Positions 9,126-16,277 of a stretch of 49,810 bases of DNA are shown piece by piece (the stretch's first letter is position 1; each line of letters begins with the position of its first letter). The notes beneath the pieces were generated by a model that searched no databases, was not told the DNA's origin, and was given only the letters and a program-made list of their open reading frames with translations. The DNA is from an uncultured Blautia sp. (GTDB taxonomy: Bacteria; Bacillota; Clostridia; Lachnospirales; Lachnospiraceae), in contig NZ_CAKRXI010000024.1 in assembly GCF_934424005.1 (NCBI RefSeq), positions 1-49,810 on the forward strand. The letters are read 5' to 3'. A program made the translations under genes and the position numbers.

Positions 9126-9162
9126 ATTGTACTCCACTGTTGCGTAGTCAGTCAACGCTAAC
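9126..9162 (-). promoter_or_regulatory. Promoter of the nifK2-hyp operon
   Basis: -35 TTGACT at 9155..9150, 18-base spacer, -10 TACAAT at 9131..9126. The -35 lies in a GTTAGCGTTGACTGACTACGC block that recurs, with paired changes, at the nifH2 promoter. The leader RNA begins about 75 bases downstream. Confidence 0.65.
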
Positions 9163-9213
9163 ACATCCATTTTACTATTTATTTCCACTCTACTTGTCTT
9201 GATTATTTGAATT

Positions 9214-10224
9214 TTATTTCATCCTTTCAAGTTCTCCTCTGGTCAATCCATTAATGCACTGCAGAATCTGATCTATAGAAATTCCACACTCCAGCATCTT
9301 ACGTGCAGTCACTTTTACCTTTTCATCTGCCTGTCTTTGTGCTTCTTTCACCTCTTCATCTGCCTGTCTTTGTGCTTCTTTCACCTCTTCATCTGCCTGT
9401 CTTTGTGCTTCTTTCACCTCTTCATCTGCCTGTCTTTGCGCTTCTTTTATCTTTTCGTCTGCCTGTCTTCGCATTTCTGCAATCGCCTGCTGTATCTCTT
9501 CTTCTATAATCTGTCCTACCTTCGTCATCTCGATCCACCTCCTGATTTTTTCTGAGTCTTCTTTTCGGATCACTTTATCTGTAAACACCAGAAGTCCGGT
9601 GAATACAAACGTCTGTATTTCTCTGCTTTCGATCTTCTTTCCCATTTCAAAACACCGCTGGATGCAGTTCTGTTTTGCTTCTGTGCCTTTGTATATTAAT
9701 GGTAAAATTATAAACTGCATTTGTTCCTGCCCTGATAAAGATTTACCTACATGAATTTTTTTGTATAGATCTGTCTCAATAGCTTCTGCATTTAATTCTG
9801 AAAGAAAAACCTCCTCAACTTTTAATTGCAGGCACCCCACATCCAGTTTATCTATCGTTTTTCCCTTCTCAACATCTCCTGTGTAAATCACAATCATGTG
9901 AATAATCTGTTTCGGATTCGTAAACGCTTTATATCTCTTTAATGTTCGCGCAATGTAATTTAAGTATTTAATCTTATCTTCATAATCATAGGTACTTTCA
10001 TAATCAACCAGGGCAAGTGAATCGTCTTTTAAACGAAAAAGATTATCCAGCCTCATTTCATTTGCCTCTACCGCTGGAAGATTGGTCGGAAGAACTTCTG
10101 TAATCTCTGGAATCTGTAATCCATATACTTCAAATGACTTGTTTTTCAGTTTCTCTCCGAATAATTTTGAAATCACATCTTTGTTGTGATATGTAATTGC
10201 ACTGTCTGTTTTCTGTTTTTCCAT
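9214..10224 (-). CDS. Rpn-type PD-(D/E)XK nuclease / putative transposase with heptad-like tail
   Basis: A 336-residue protein of the Rpn (recombination-promoting nuclease) / PD-(D/E)XK transposase group common in Lachnospiraceae. The N-terminal half has the typical YHNKDVISKLFGE start, EANEMRLDNLFRL, and the LVDYESTYDYEDKI block that supplies the nuclease core. The C-terminus carries a charged helix made of an 11-residue repeat, EAQRQADEEVK, four full copies plus degenerate ends, before a short tail. I chose ATG 10224, which follows GGGAG; ATG 10242 lacks a site. It has its own promoter and sits between a terminator and the nifK2 leader, so it is an independent unit splitting the nif-like cluster. 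Function in the cell is unproven. Confidence 0.8.
   Translation of the reverse strand: MEKQKTDSAITYHNKDVISKLFGEKLKNKSFEVYGLQIPEITEVLPTNLPAVEANEMRLDNLFRLKDDSLALVDYESTYDYEDKIKYLNYIARTLKRYKAFTNPKQIIHMIVIYTGDVEKGKTIDKLDVGCLQLKVEEVFLSELNAEAIETDLYKKIHVGKSLSGQEQMQFIILPLIYKGTEAKQNCIQRCFEMGKKIESREIQTFVFTGLLVFTDKVIRKEDSEKIRRWIEMTKVGQIIEEEIQQAIAEMRRQADEKIKEAQRQADEEVKEAQRQADEEVKEAQRQADEEVKEAQRQADEKVKVTARKMLECGISIDQILQCINGLTRGELERMK
9318..9455 (-). repeat. 33-bp in-frame tandem repeat inside the Rpn-type gene
   Basis: About four copies of a 33-base unit encode the 11-residue repeat EAQRQADEEVK. Three central copies are nearly identical at DNA level, so copy number is likely to vary between strains by slippage without frameshift. 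Confidence 0.9.
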
Positions 10225-10285
10225 AAACACTCCCTGCCGCAAAATTGTTCCAAAGAATGTTTACTCCATATTGTTCTATGAATAT

Positions 10286-10314
10286 ATTATAAAATATCAT
10301 AAAATAAACTTCAA
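10286..10314 (-). promoter_or_regulatory. Promoter of the Rpn-type gene
   Basis: -35 TTGAAG at 10314..10309, a 17-base spacer and a perfect -10 TATAAT at 10291..10286, about 60 bases before the start codon. The rest of the gap to 10485 is AT-rich with no gene. Confidence 0.7.
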
Positions 10315-10484
10315 CATTCTTTTGAAAAAAATACGTTTCATTTGGAATTTCAGGCTGACTTGCCTATTGAATTTCAGAGCATTTCACATGTGAATATTGT
10401 TATTATATAAAAAACATCACATGCATTTCAAGAAAAATCGTTCGACACTTTCTCTGACTATTCGATATAAAGCACATACACAAT

Positions 10485-10524
10485 AAACCCCAGCGGCATT
10501 ACTATTAATACGCCCTGGGGTTTT
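10485..10524 (-). terminator. Terminator after the [FeFe] hydrogenase gene
   Basis: Inverted repeat AACCCCAG/CTGGGGTT with an inner GGC/GCC pairing, followed on the minus strand by TTTATT. It separates the hydrogenase transcript from the Rpn-type gene. Confidence 0.8.
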
Positions 10525-10557
10525 ATTTACTCACTCTTTATATATGTTTTTTAACTC

Positions 10558-12075
10558 TTACTCCAGATCCAGCTTCTCCAGACTTTCCAGTCGGGACTGA
10601 TATTTTGAATCTGATGATTCCTCAAATGCTGCTTCCTTTTTCATTTTCTCCAGCGCGGTGGAAGCTTTTTTGATGGTCTGGATGGTACCGGCTCCGGCTA
10701 CACAGCCTCCCGGACAGGCCATTCCCTCAAGAAGATAACCATTGTACTTGCCAAGCTTAGCCATCTGGAGCATCTTCTTACAGTTCTGAAGTCCCTCTGC
10801 ATTCATAACCTTCACTTCACGGTCAGGATCGATTCTCTTTACAGCATGCACAACTGCCTGTGCCACACCGCCGCTTACAGCAAAACCACGGCCATCTGCA
10901 CTTGCACGGAAAAGCGGTTCTCCTTCCGGAATGTCCTTCCAGTCCACACCTTTCGCATCGAACATTCCCGCAACTTCCTCAAATGTCAGCACAAAATCCA
11001 CATAACTTCGGATAGTCTTACGGCTGGCTTCAAGCTTTTTAGCTGCACACGGTCCTACAAAAACGATCTTACAGTCAGGCTCTTTCTGTTTGATCAGTCT
11101 TGCAGTCAGAACCATCGGGGTCAGTGCCATGGAGATACATTTCGCCTGCTCCGGGAACAGCTTCTTCGCCATCATGGACCAGGATGGACAGCAGGATGTT
11201 GCCATAAATGGGAGTTCTTCCGGAACCTCTTTCAGGAAATCCTTAGCTTCCTCAATTGTACAGAGATCCGCTCCAATCGCTACCTCTCTGACATCCGTAA
11301 ATCCAAGTGTCTGGAAAGCCCCACGGATCTTTGTGTTTTCCAATCCTTCAAACTGGCCTGCGATTGCCGGGGCAAGGATTGCATAGACCGGTGTCTCGCT
11401 CTTGATCGCCATGATTGTCTGATAGATCTGTCCCTTATCAACGATTGCACTGAACGGACAGCTTACAAGGCACTGTCCGCAGGATACACATTTCTCCTGA
11501 TCGATCTCGGCTCTTCCATACTCATCAGAACCAATCGCGTTCATTCCACATGCCTTTGTACACGGACGTTCCTGTTTAATGATCGCATTATATGGACAGG
11601 CATCAATACATTTTCCGCACTTGATACACAGTGATTCATCAATATGTGAGCGGCCGTTCTCCATATGCACAGCTTTCTTAGGACAGACCTCAACGCATGG
11701 ATGTTCCAGACAGCCCTGACAGCCTTCTGTGATCATCACACGCTTTTCCGGACAGGCATTACATGCAAACTTGATCACGTTGATAAGCGGTGGTTCATAA
11801 TATTTTTCTTCAATAACACTCGCCTCAATGCCTTTTGAAAGCGGCGCATGCTCTGTAACCGGTCTTAATGACATTCCCATTGCAACACGAAGTCTCTCGC
11901 CCACTACTGCTCTTTCAAGAAAAATACTGTCGCGGTAAGAAGCGACTTCACCCGGAATGATCTTATATGGAAGCTCCTCGATCTCCTTCGGGTCATCGCC
12001 CTCGTATGCCATACGGGCAATCTCTGTAAATATTTTGTGTCTGATTTCTGTTTTGGATGAATACAGTCCTCTCAT
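10558..12075 (-). CDS. [FeFe] hydrogenase, group-B-like, ferredoxin-type
   Basis: Catalyses reversible H2 formation with ferredoxin as likely partner. The order is an N-terminal region, a Cys-rich ferredoxin-like segment (CNAC, CQGC, CxxxCP, then C-x2-C-x2-C-x3-CP clusters), then the H-cluster domain with L1 TSCCPSW, L2 GPCAAKK and L3 GMACPGGCVAGAG. All four H-cluster Cys are present. L2 and L3 are of group B type rather than the classic MPCxxKxxE. Two starts are possible: ATG 12168 has no ribosome binding site, and a promoter overlaps its first codons, while ATG 12075 follows AGGAGG by 5 bases and is preferred (505 aa). It follows nifD2 and ends at a terminator. The HydEFG maturases are not in the window. 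Confidence 0.9.
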   Translation of the reverse strand: MRGLYSSKTEIRHKIFTEIARMAYEGDDPKEIEELPYKIIPGEVASYRDSIFLERAVVGERLRVAMGMSLRPVTEHAPLSKGIEASVIEEKYYEPPLINVIKFACNACPEKRVMITEGCQGCLEHPCVEVCPKKAVHMENGRSHIDESLCIKCGKCIDACPYNAIIKQERPCTKACGMNAIGSDEYGRAEIDQEKCVSCGQCLVSCPFSAIVDKGQIYQTIMAIKSETPVYAILAPAIAGQFEGLENTKIRGAFQTLGFTDVREVAIGADLCTIEEAKDFLKEVPEELPFMATSCCPSWSMMAKKLFPEQAKCISMALTPMVLTARLIKQKEPDCKIVFVGPCAAKKLEASRKTIRSYVDFVLTFEEVAGMFDAKGVDWKDIPEGEPLFRASADGRGFAVSGGVAQAVVHAVKRIDPDREVKVMNAEGLQNCKKMLQMAKLGKYNGYLLEGMACPGGCVAGAGTIQTIKKASTALEKMKKEAAFEESSDSKYQSRLESLEKLDLE

Positions 12076-12158
12076 CATTTCCTCCTGCATTTTTATGGCA
12101 TAACTACTTCCGCGCTCATAGCTATGTTGATTATACGTTACCGTTCCCTCTTGAGAAG

Positions 12159-12187
12159 ATAATATCATTAAGCCAATCGAAAGACAA
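12159..12187 (-). promoter_or_regulatory. Possible promoter of the hydrogenase gene
   Basis: -35 TTGTCT at 12187..12182, 17-base spacer, -10 TATTAT at 12164..12159. Transcription would start near 12152, inside the longest reading frame, which supports the downstream start at 12075. The gene may also be read through from nifH2-nifD2. Confidence 0.45.
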
Positions 12188-12216
12188 TAAAGTATCAGAA
12201 AAGAAACAATTTTAAT

Positions 12217-13506
12217 CTATTTACCCTCAACACATTCTTTCAATGCCTCAAACAGCCTTCTCACCCCTGCAAATCCATACGGCTGTTCATCCTGGTTCCA
12301 CATCAGGCCCGGGCAGTCCTGATGGTAATAAAGAGCATCTTTTCCTATGGTGATATTCACGCCGCTCTGTGCCGGATCGTAATAGATCATAGTCGGTTCC
12401 ATATTAGAGAAGACCTTCGTTTCCGGGCTTAAGCGTGCCAGTTGTTTCATATAAACAAAGTTCTCCACCGTGATGGTTCCGTAGATCTCCGGTACCTTAA
12501 ATCCATATTTCAGAAGTGCCAGTGCCAGCTCAAAAGGATCTCCGTTCATGCATTCGCCGACTGCAAATGATGCATCCGGACATACCTTTTTGAAATCTTC
12601 CACTGTCTGTTCAGCTGCCTTTCGATACTCTTCCAGTTCAAAAGAAACGCCCAGCACGGACGCCAGCGCCTGATACTGATTCTGTATTTTATCTGTCTGA
12701 TATAATCGTCTGAGTTCAATGAATGGAATATTTAATCTGTCATTAAAATCCTCAGCTGCGAAGCGTGATTCCTGATGAAGGACCAGGTTAAAGTTCGCCT
12801 CAGACATGGTCTTGTATTCTTTGAAATCTCTGCATCTGGATATCTCGTGGATTGTCTTGATTCCTGCACTGTGAAGCAGATCATACAGTTCACAGTCATC
12901 CACAAGTGGTGAGAAAAATCCCAGAAGATTGACCACATTTCCCTTCTTTTTCGCTGGTTCAAGAAGCGAATATAAAGACTGTCTTACATGTACCATCGGT
13001 GGTTTTCGTCCCTCTCTGGTCAATGCATACATATAGCACGGACGCACCGGAAGACCTGCTTTTTCCTCTGCTTTTCGACAAACGCGCTCCATATCTGTAC
13101 CAAGAAGTGCATCCACACAGGTGATGCAGATCATCACAACAGAGGGCTTTCTGTCAAGACCATCACAGATTTCTGCCACTGCTTTTGGGATTTTCTTCAG
13201 ATGACGGCCAGTCACAATGTCAGTCTCGTCCATCATCAGATAAAAGAAACGATTGTCGTATTCTCGCATGGAACTGATCAGTGATGTATTTCGCCCACAG
13301 CAGCCCGGTGCCACGATCAGCATGATCGAATCCGGGACAGCAAGGCCGGCTCTTTTTACTCCAAATCCTTCCGCTCCCGGGGAGTTAAAGGCAAGTGTAG
13401 CTGGTGAGCTGTAGATCAGATGCATATTCGATCTGAACTGATCCGGAATATTGTCTTTCCCACGCTCATTTAATTCTTCTACTGTACAATAATAAGCTCT
13501 GCTCAT
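12217..13506 (-). CDS. Nitrogenase component 1-like protein (NifD2-like)
   Basis: A 429-residue nitrogenase component 1 family protein and paralog of NifD1. Shared landmarks are FNSPG near 40-44, Cys70 in PGCCGRN (equivalent to NifD1 Cys63), Cys130 in [13 protein letters not shown] (equivalent to Cys123) and CYMY near 157. The PGCCGRN motif has a second Cys at 69. The two conserved Cys, with Cys37 of NifK2, could bind a [4Fe-4S] cluster at the dimer interface (inference). The start ATG overlaps the nifH2 stop by 4 nt. The next gene is the [FeFe] hydrogenase. There is no sign of the residues or partners needed for FeMo-cofactor chemistry, so a substrate other than N2 is expected. Confidence 0.82.
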   Translation of the reverse strand: MSRAYYCTVEELNERGKDNIPDQFRSNMHLIYSSPATLAFNSPGAEGFGVKRAGLAVPDSIMLIVAPGCCGRNTSLISSMREYDNRFFYLMMDETDIVTGRHLKKIPKAVAEICDGLDRKPSVVMICITCVDALLGTDMERVCRKAEEKAGLPVRPCYMYALTREGRKPPMVHVRQSLYSLLEPAKKKGNVVNLLGFFSPLVDDCELYDLLHSAGIKTIHEISRCRDFKEYKTMSEANFNLVLHQESRFAAEDFNDRLNIPFIELRRLYQTDKIQNQYQALASVLGVSFELEEYRKAAEQTVEDFKKVCPDASFAVGECMNGDPFELALALLKYGFKVPEIYGTITVENFVYMKQLARLSPETKVFSNMEPTMIYYDPAQSGVNITIGKDALYYHQDCPGLMWNQDEQPYGFAGVRRLFEALKECVEGK

Positions 13507-14264
13507 TCTTCTTCCTCTGCTTTCAAAAGCATTTCTGCCAGGTCAAAAAATCGTCTGCTGATCTCGGATCCTGCATCCCCCTCGATCACGGTCTTGCCCT
13601 GGTCTTCCCATCGGATGATTTCGTCACTTCTGGGGATTTCTCCTACAATCGGAATGTTGCTTTTCTGTGCAAATGCCTGCACTTTTTCTGTTTCATTTTC
13701 TACATTTCGATGATTCAGAACGATACCAAAAACTCGCGCATAGCTTCTGTCCTCAAAGTTTCTCACAGCACTGGAAATATTGTTTGCTGCATATAGTGCC
13801 ATCTTCTCTCCTGATGTTACGATCAGGACTTTTTCCGCGTAGCCTTCACGGATTGGTGCTGCAAAACCACCACAGACTACATCTCCCAAAACATCATAAA
13901 GTACAACATCTGGCTTATAAGTTTCAAATAATCGCAGATCCTCAAGCAGCTGGAAAGTCGCTATGATTCCTCTTCCGGCACAGCCAAGTCCCGGTGTCGG
14001 ACCGCCTGTCTCAATACAGAGAACTCCTCCAAATCCTTCTTTGGAAATATCTTCCAGCTTCTCCGGCTCCTCGTCCTCTTCCCTCATATAATTCATCACC
14101 GGACGAAGCGGTTCACCACCAAGCAGATTGATCGTAGAATCCGCTTTCGGATCACAGCCAATCTGGATGACCTTCTTCCCCATAGACGCAAAAGCCGCTG
14201 CCAGATTGGAAGTCACAGTAGATTTTCCAATACCGCCTTTTCCATAAATCGCTACTTTCAGCAT
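13503..14264 (-). CDS. NifH-like ATP-dependent reductase (Fe protein homolog 2)
   Basis: A 253-residue Fe-protein homolog with P-loop GKGGIGKST at 9-17, Cys95 in GLGCAGRG and Cys131 in DVVCGG, the two cluster ligands. It is the first gene of the second nitrogenase-like set and should reduce NifD2 and its NifK-like partner. The start ATG follows ATGGGGG. Just upstream lies leader RNA copy B with its terminator and a promoter matching that of nifK2. It is clearly homologous to NifH1 but diverges around the acidic insert at 62-72 ([11 protein letters not shown]). Confidence 0.9.
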   Translation of the reverse strand: MLKVAIYGKGGIGKSTVTSNLAAAFASMGKKVIQIGCDPKADSTINLLGGEPLRPVMNYMREEDEEPEKLEDISKEGFGGVLCIETGGPTPGLGCAGRGIIATFQLLEDLRLFETYKPDVVLYDVLGDVVCGGFAAPIREGYAEKVLIVTSGEKMALYAANNISSAVRNFEDRSYARVFGIVLNHRNVENETEKVQAFAQKSNIPIVGEIPRSDEIIRWEDQGKTVIEGDAGSEISRRFFDLAEMLLKAEEEE

Positions 14265-14307
14265 TTGTAAATACCCCCATATCTGTATAAAGTAATATTC
14301 CGTAAAT

Positions 14308-14440
14308 CAAAAAGACTCCTCCACCGTCAGGGTAGAGAAGTCCTGTAAATATTACTGTTTATTCCATGCACAGTAATCTGTAGATTTCACATTAACAACT
14401 ATTCCCGCTCGGATGAAGTTCCTTGCCGTCAGAGTCTGTT
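14308..14440 (-). promoter_or_regulatory. Structured leader RNA with intrinsic terminator, copy B (candidate riboswitch)
   Basis: The leader of nifH2-nifD2, starting only a few bases after the predicted transcription start. It has the same three conserved blocks as copy A; the 3' terminator hairpin (14313-14344) is identical to that of copy A. The variable arms are swapped in size: the first is only 4 bases, the second carries a TTACTGT/ACAGTAA hairpin. Conserved core blocks with variable arms and a terminator point to a ligand-sensing RNA. The ligand is unknown; a metal, cofactor or gas-related signal would fit the genes (inference). Confidence 0.7.
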
Positions 14441-14448
14441 TTGTTTTT

Positions 14449-14483
14449 ATTCTACTTTATTCAGGCATAGTGAGTCAATGCTA
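14449..14483 (-). promoter_or_regulatory. Promoter of nifH2-nifD2
   Basis: -35 TTGACT at 14478..14473, 18-base spacer, -10 TAGAAT at 14454..14449. The -35 block reads GTTAGCATTGACTCACTATGC, homologous to the nifK2 promoter. Confidence 0.65.
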
Positions 14484-14544
14484 ACAGACATATATATTCA
14501 GCCATTTTGCTATAACCAATCTTCCATCAGCTTATTCTTATTGC

Positions 14545-16104
14545 TTATAACAATCCCGCGAACAATCTCATAAGCAACTGTCCCAGTCGAAGATATGCAC
14601 TACGTCCGGTGCGGTATTTTTCGGTGACTTCCCGGCACTCTTTCATTGTCTCATGAAGGTCATTTCGGATATCCAAAACCACATCACAATCCGCCATAAA
14701 ACAGCCATTTTCAAAATGATGATAGAGGCTTCGGTAGTCCAGATTGATGGTTCCGCAAGTCGCCATGCAATCATCTGCAACACTCATTTTTGCATGGCAG
14801 AACCCTGGTGTCCATTCATAAATACGGACTCCATCTTTGACCAGTTCATGGTAGAACGATCTGGTGACACTGTAGATCAGTTTTTTGTCCGGAATTCCCG
14901 GTGTAATGATCCTTACATCTACGCCACGCTTTGCGGCAAGTGTCATCGCATGTGCCATTTCATCAGTAATGATCAGATATGGTGTCATAAACCAGCAATA
15001 TTTTTCTGCTTTATTTACCATACTGATATAGACTTCTTCGCCCACCTGCTCATTATCCAGCGGACTGTCCGCATATGGCTGGATAAATCCGGTCTGACTC
15101 GATACATATTCATAATCTGGAACGAACTTATTGAAATCGCTATCATTCTTATCTTTATCACTGACTGCATTCCACATTTCCAGAAATGTCACAGTAAGAG
15201 AACGAACAGCCTCTCCCTCCAGACGTATACCTGTATCTTTCCACTGCCCATATGGATGTGTCAGATTAAAATACTCATTTGCCAGATTATATCCGCCTGT
15301 AAATCCGACTTTGCCATCGATAACTGTGATTTTACGATGATCCCGGTTATTCAGAAAAACATTCAGGCCAGGCATAAACGGATTAAAAACACGACACTGA
15401 ATTCCAACTGCATCCAGTTTCTTAATAAAATCCATGTTAATAAATCCAATAGACCCCATATCATCATAAAACACCCGGACCTCAACTCCGCTCTTCGCAC
15501 GCTCTTCCAGTACCTGCTGGATTCGCTGCCAGGCCTCGGCATCCTCTATCGCGTGATATTCCATAAATATAAAATGTTCTGCTTTTGCCAGATCTTCAAG
15601 CTGTGCCTCCAGCCCTTTTGCAGCCTCATCGTAATAAACTACATCTGTATTCTGATACACCGGATAGTATGCATTTCTGTAAATATAAGAAGATATATTT
15701 CCAGCCTTTGGAATGCTCTGCCGCAGTTTTTCCTGGATTTCATGATTCTCCGGCAGCAATGGCAAAAGCTGTTCGTCAATCTTCTGGTAACGTTTCCGCA
15801 TTTTACTGGTACCGCCATTCAATCCAACCATCAGATACAAAGTCAGCCCCATGATCGGAAATACCATGATCAGAAAGATCCATGGCATCTTAATTGTCGA
15901 GGTCACAGGCGATGCGTACATATTTAGAATAATGACCAGACCCAGTATTCTTGTACACAGATTGATTGCCTCTGCATATCGGTTAAGTCCCGTAAACAAC
16001 AATAAAATGAATATTACTTCCAACAAAATACATATAACAGAAAAAACAAGCCTGGTAACACCATTTTTTGTCTTTGCCCTGCCTTCCAGCGTCGTATCTT
16101 TCAT
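14545..16104 (-). CDS. cls: Cardiolipin synthase (phospholipase D family)
   Basis: Joins two phosphatidylglycerol molecules into cardiolipin and glycerol at the membrane. The 519-residue protein has two N-terminal membrane segments (about 18-40 and 48-90), then two PLD catalytic motifs: HRKITVIDGKVGFTGG in the first half and HAKMSVADDCMATCGT near the C-terminus, both with intact H-x-K-x4-D. The start ATG follows AGAGGGAG. It stands alone, with a strong hairpin upstream that ends the symporter transcript. A weak promoter (TTTACG, 17 bases, TATGAT) lies near 16160-16185. Confidence 0.92.
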   Translation of the reverse strand: MKDTTLEGRAKTKNGVTRLVFSVICILLEVIFILLLFTGLNRYAEAINLCTRILGLVIILNMYASPVTSTIKMPWIFLIMVFPIMGLTLYLMVGLNGGTSKMRKRYQKIDEQLLPLLPENHEIQEKLRQSIPKAGNISSYIYRNAYYPVYQNTDVVYYDEAAKGLEAQLEDLAKAEHFIFMEYHAIEDAEAWQRIQQVLEERAKSGVEVRVFYDDMGSIGFINMDFIKKLDAVGIQCRVFNPFMPGLNVFLNNRDHRKITVIDGKVGFTGGYNLANEYFNLTHPYGQWKDTGIRLEGEAVRSLTVTFLEMWNAVSDKDKNDSDFNKFVPDYEYVSSQTGFIQPYADSPLDNEQVGEEVYISMVNKAEKYCWFMTPYLIITDEMAHAMTLAAKRGVDVRIITPGIPDKKLIYSVTRSFYHELVKDGVRIYEWTPGFCHAKMSVADDCMATCGTINLDYRSLYHHFENGCFMADCDVVLDIRNDLHETMKECREVTEKYRTGRSAYLRLGQLLMRLFAGLL

Positions 16105-16195
16105 AAACTCCCTCTTCCCTGTCCTTTAACCTTTATTCTGATTGTGATACACATCATAGCACTTTATATCATATCCGTAAATATATGACACAAAG

Positions 16196-16238
16196 AAAAA
16201 CACCTGAACAAAATCTCCCGACCTGTTCAGGTGTTTTT
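16196..16238. terminator. Strong terminator after the AGCS symporter
   Basis: A 15-base inverted repeat, AAAAACACCTGAACA/TGTTCAGGTGTTTTT, with A and T tracts on both sides. It can stop transcription on either strand; its main job is to end the symporter transcript. Confidence 0.85.
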
Positions 16239-16277
16239 CTTAAATATTCCTTTTTAATACGTACATTTTTCAATACT

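Noticed and set aside
9318..9455. The repeat run as a CRISPR array
   Set aside because: The units are contiguous, with no spacers, and are in frame inside a coding sequence.
9214..10224. The Rpn-type gene as an insertion sequence with ends
   Set aside because: It has its own promoter but no terminal repeats or target duplication; Rpn genes are usually stand-alone.
1610..14264. The cluster as a nitrogen-fixation (nif) operon
   Set aside because: NifD/K-like proteins are too short and keep only three shared Cys; nifB, nifE, nifN and nifV are not visible. A reductase of another kind is more likely.
14653..15927. A 424-codon open frame on the plus strand opposite cardiolipin synthase
   Set aside because: The minus-strand gene has both PLD motifs. 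The plus frame is rich in Ile, His, Cys and Phe with no motif, typical of an antisense shadow.
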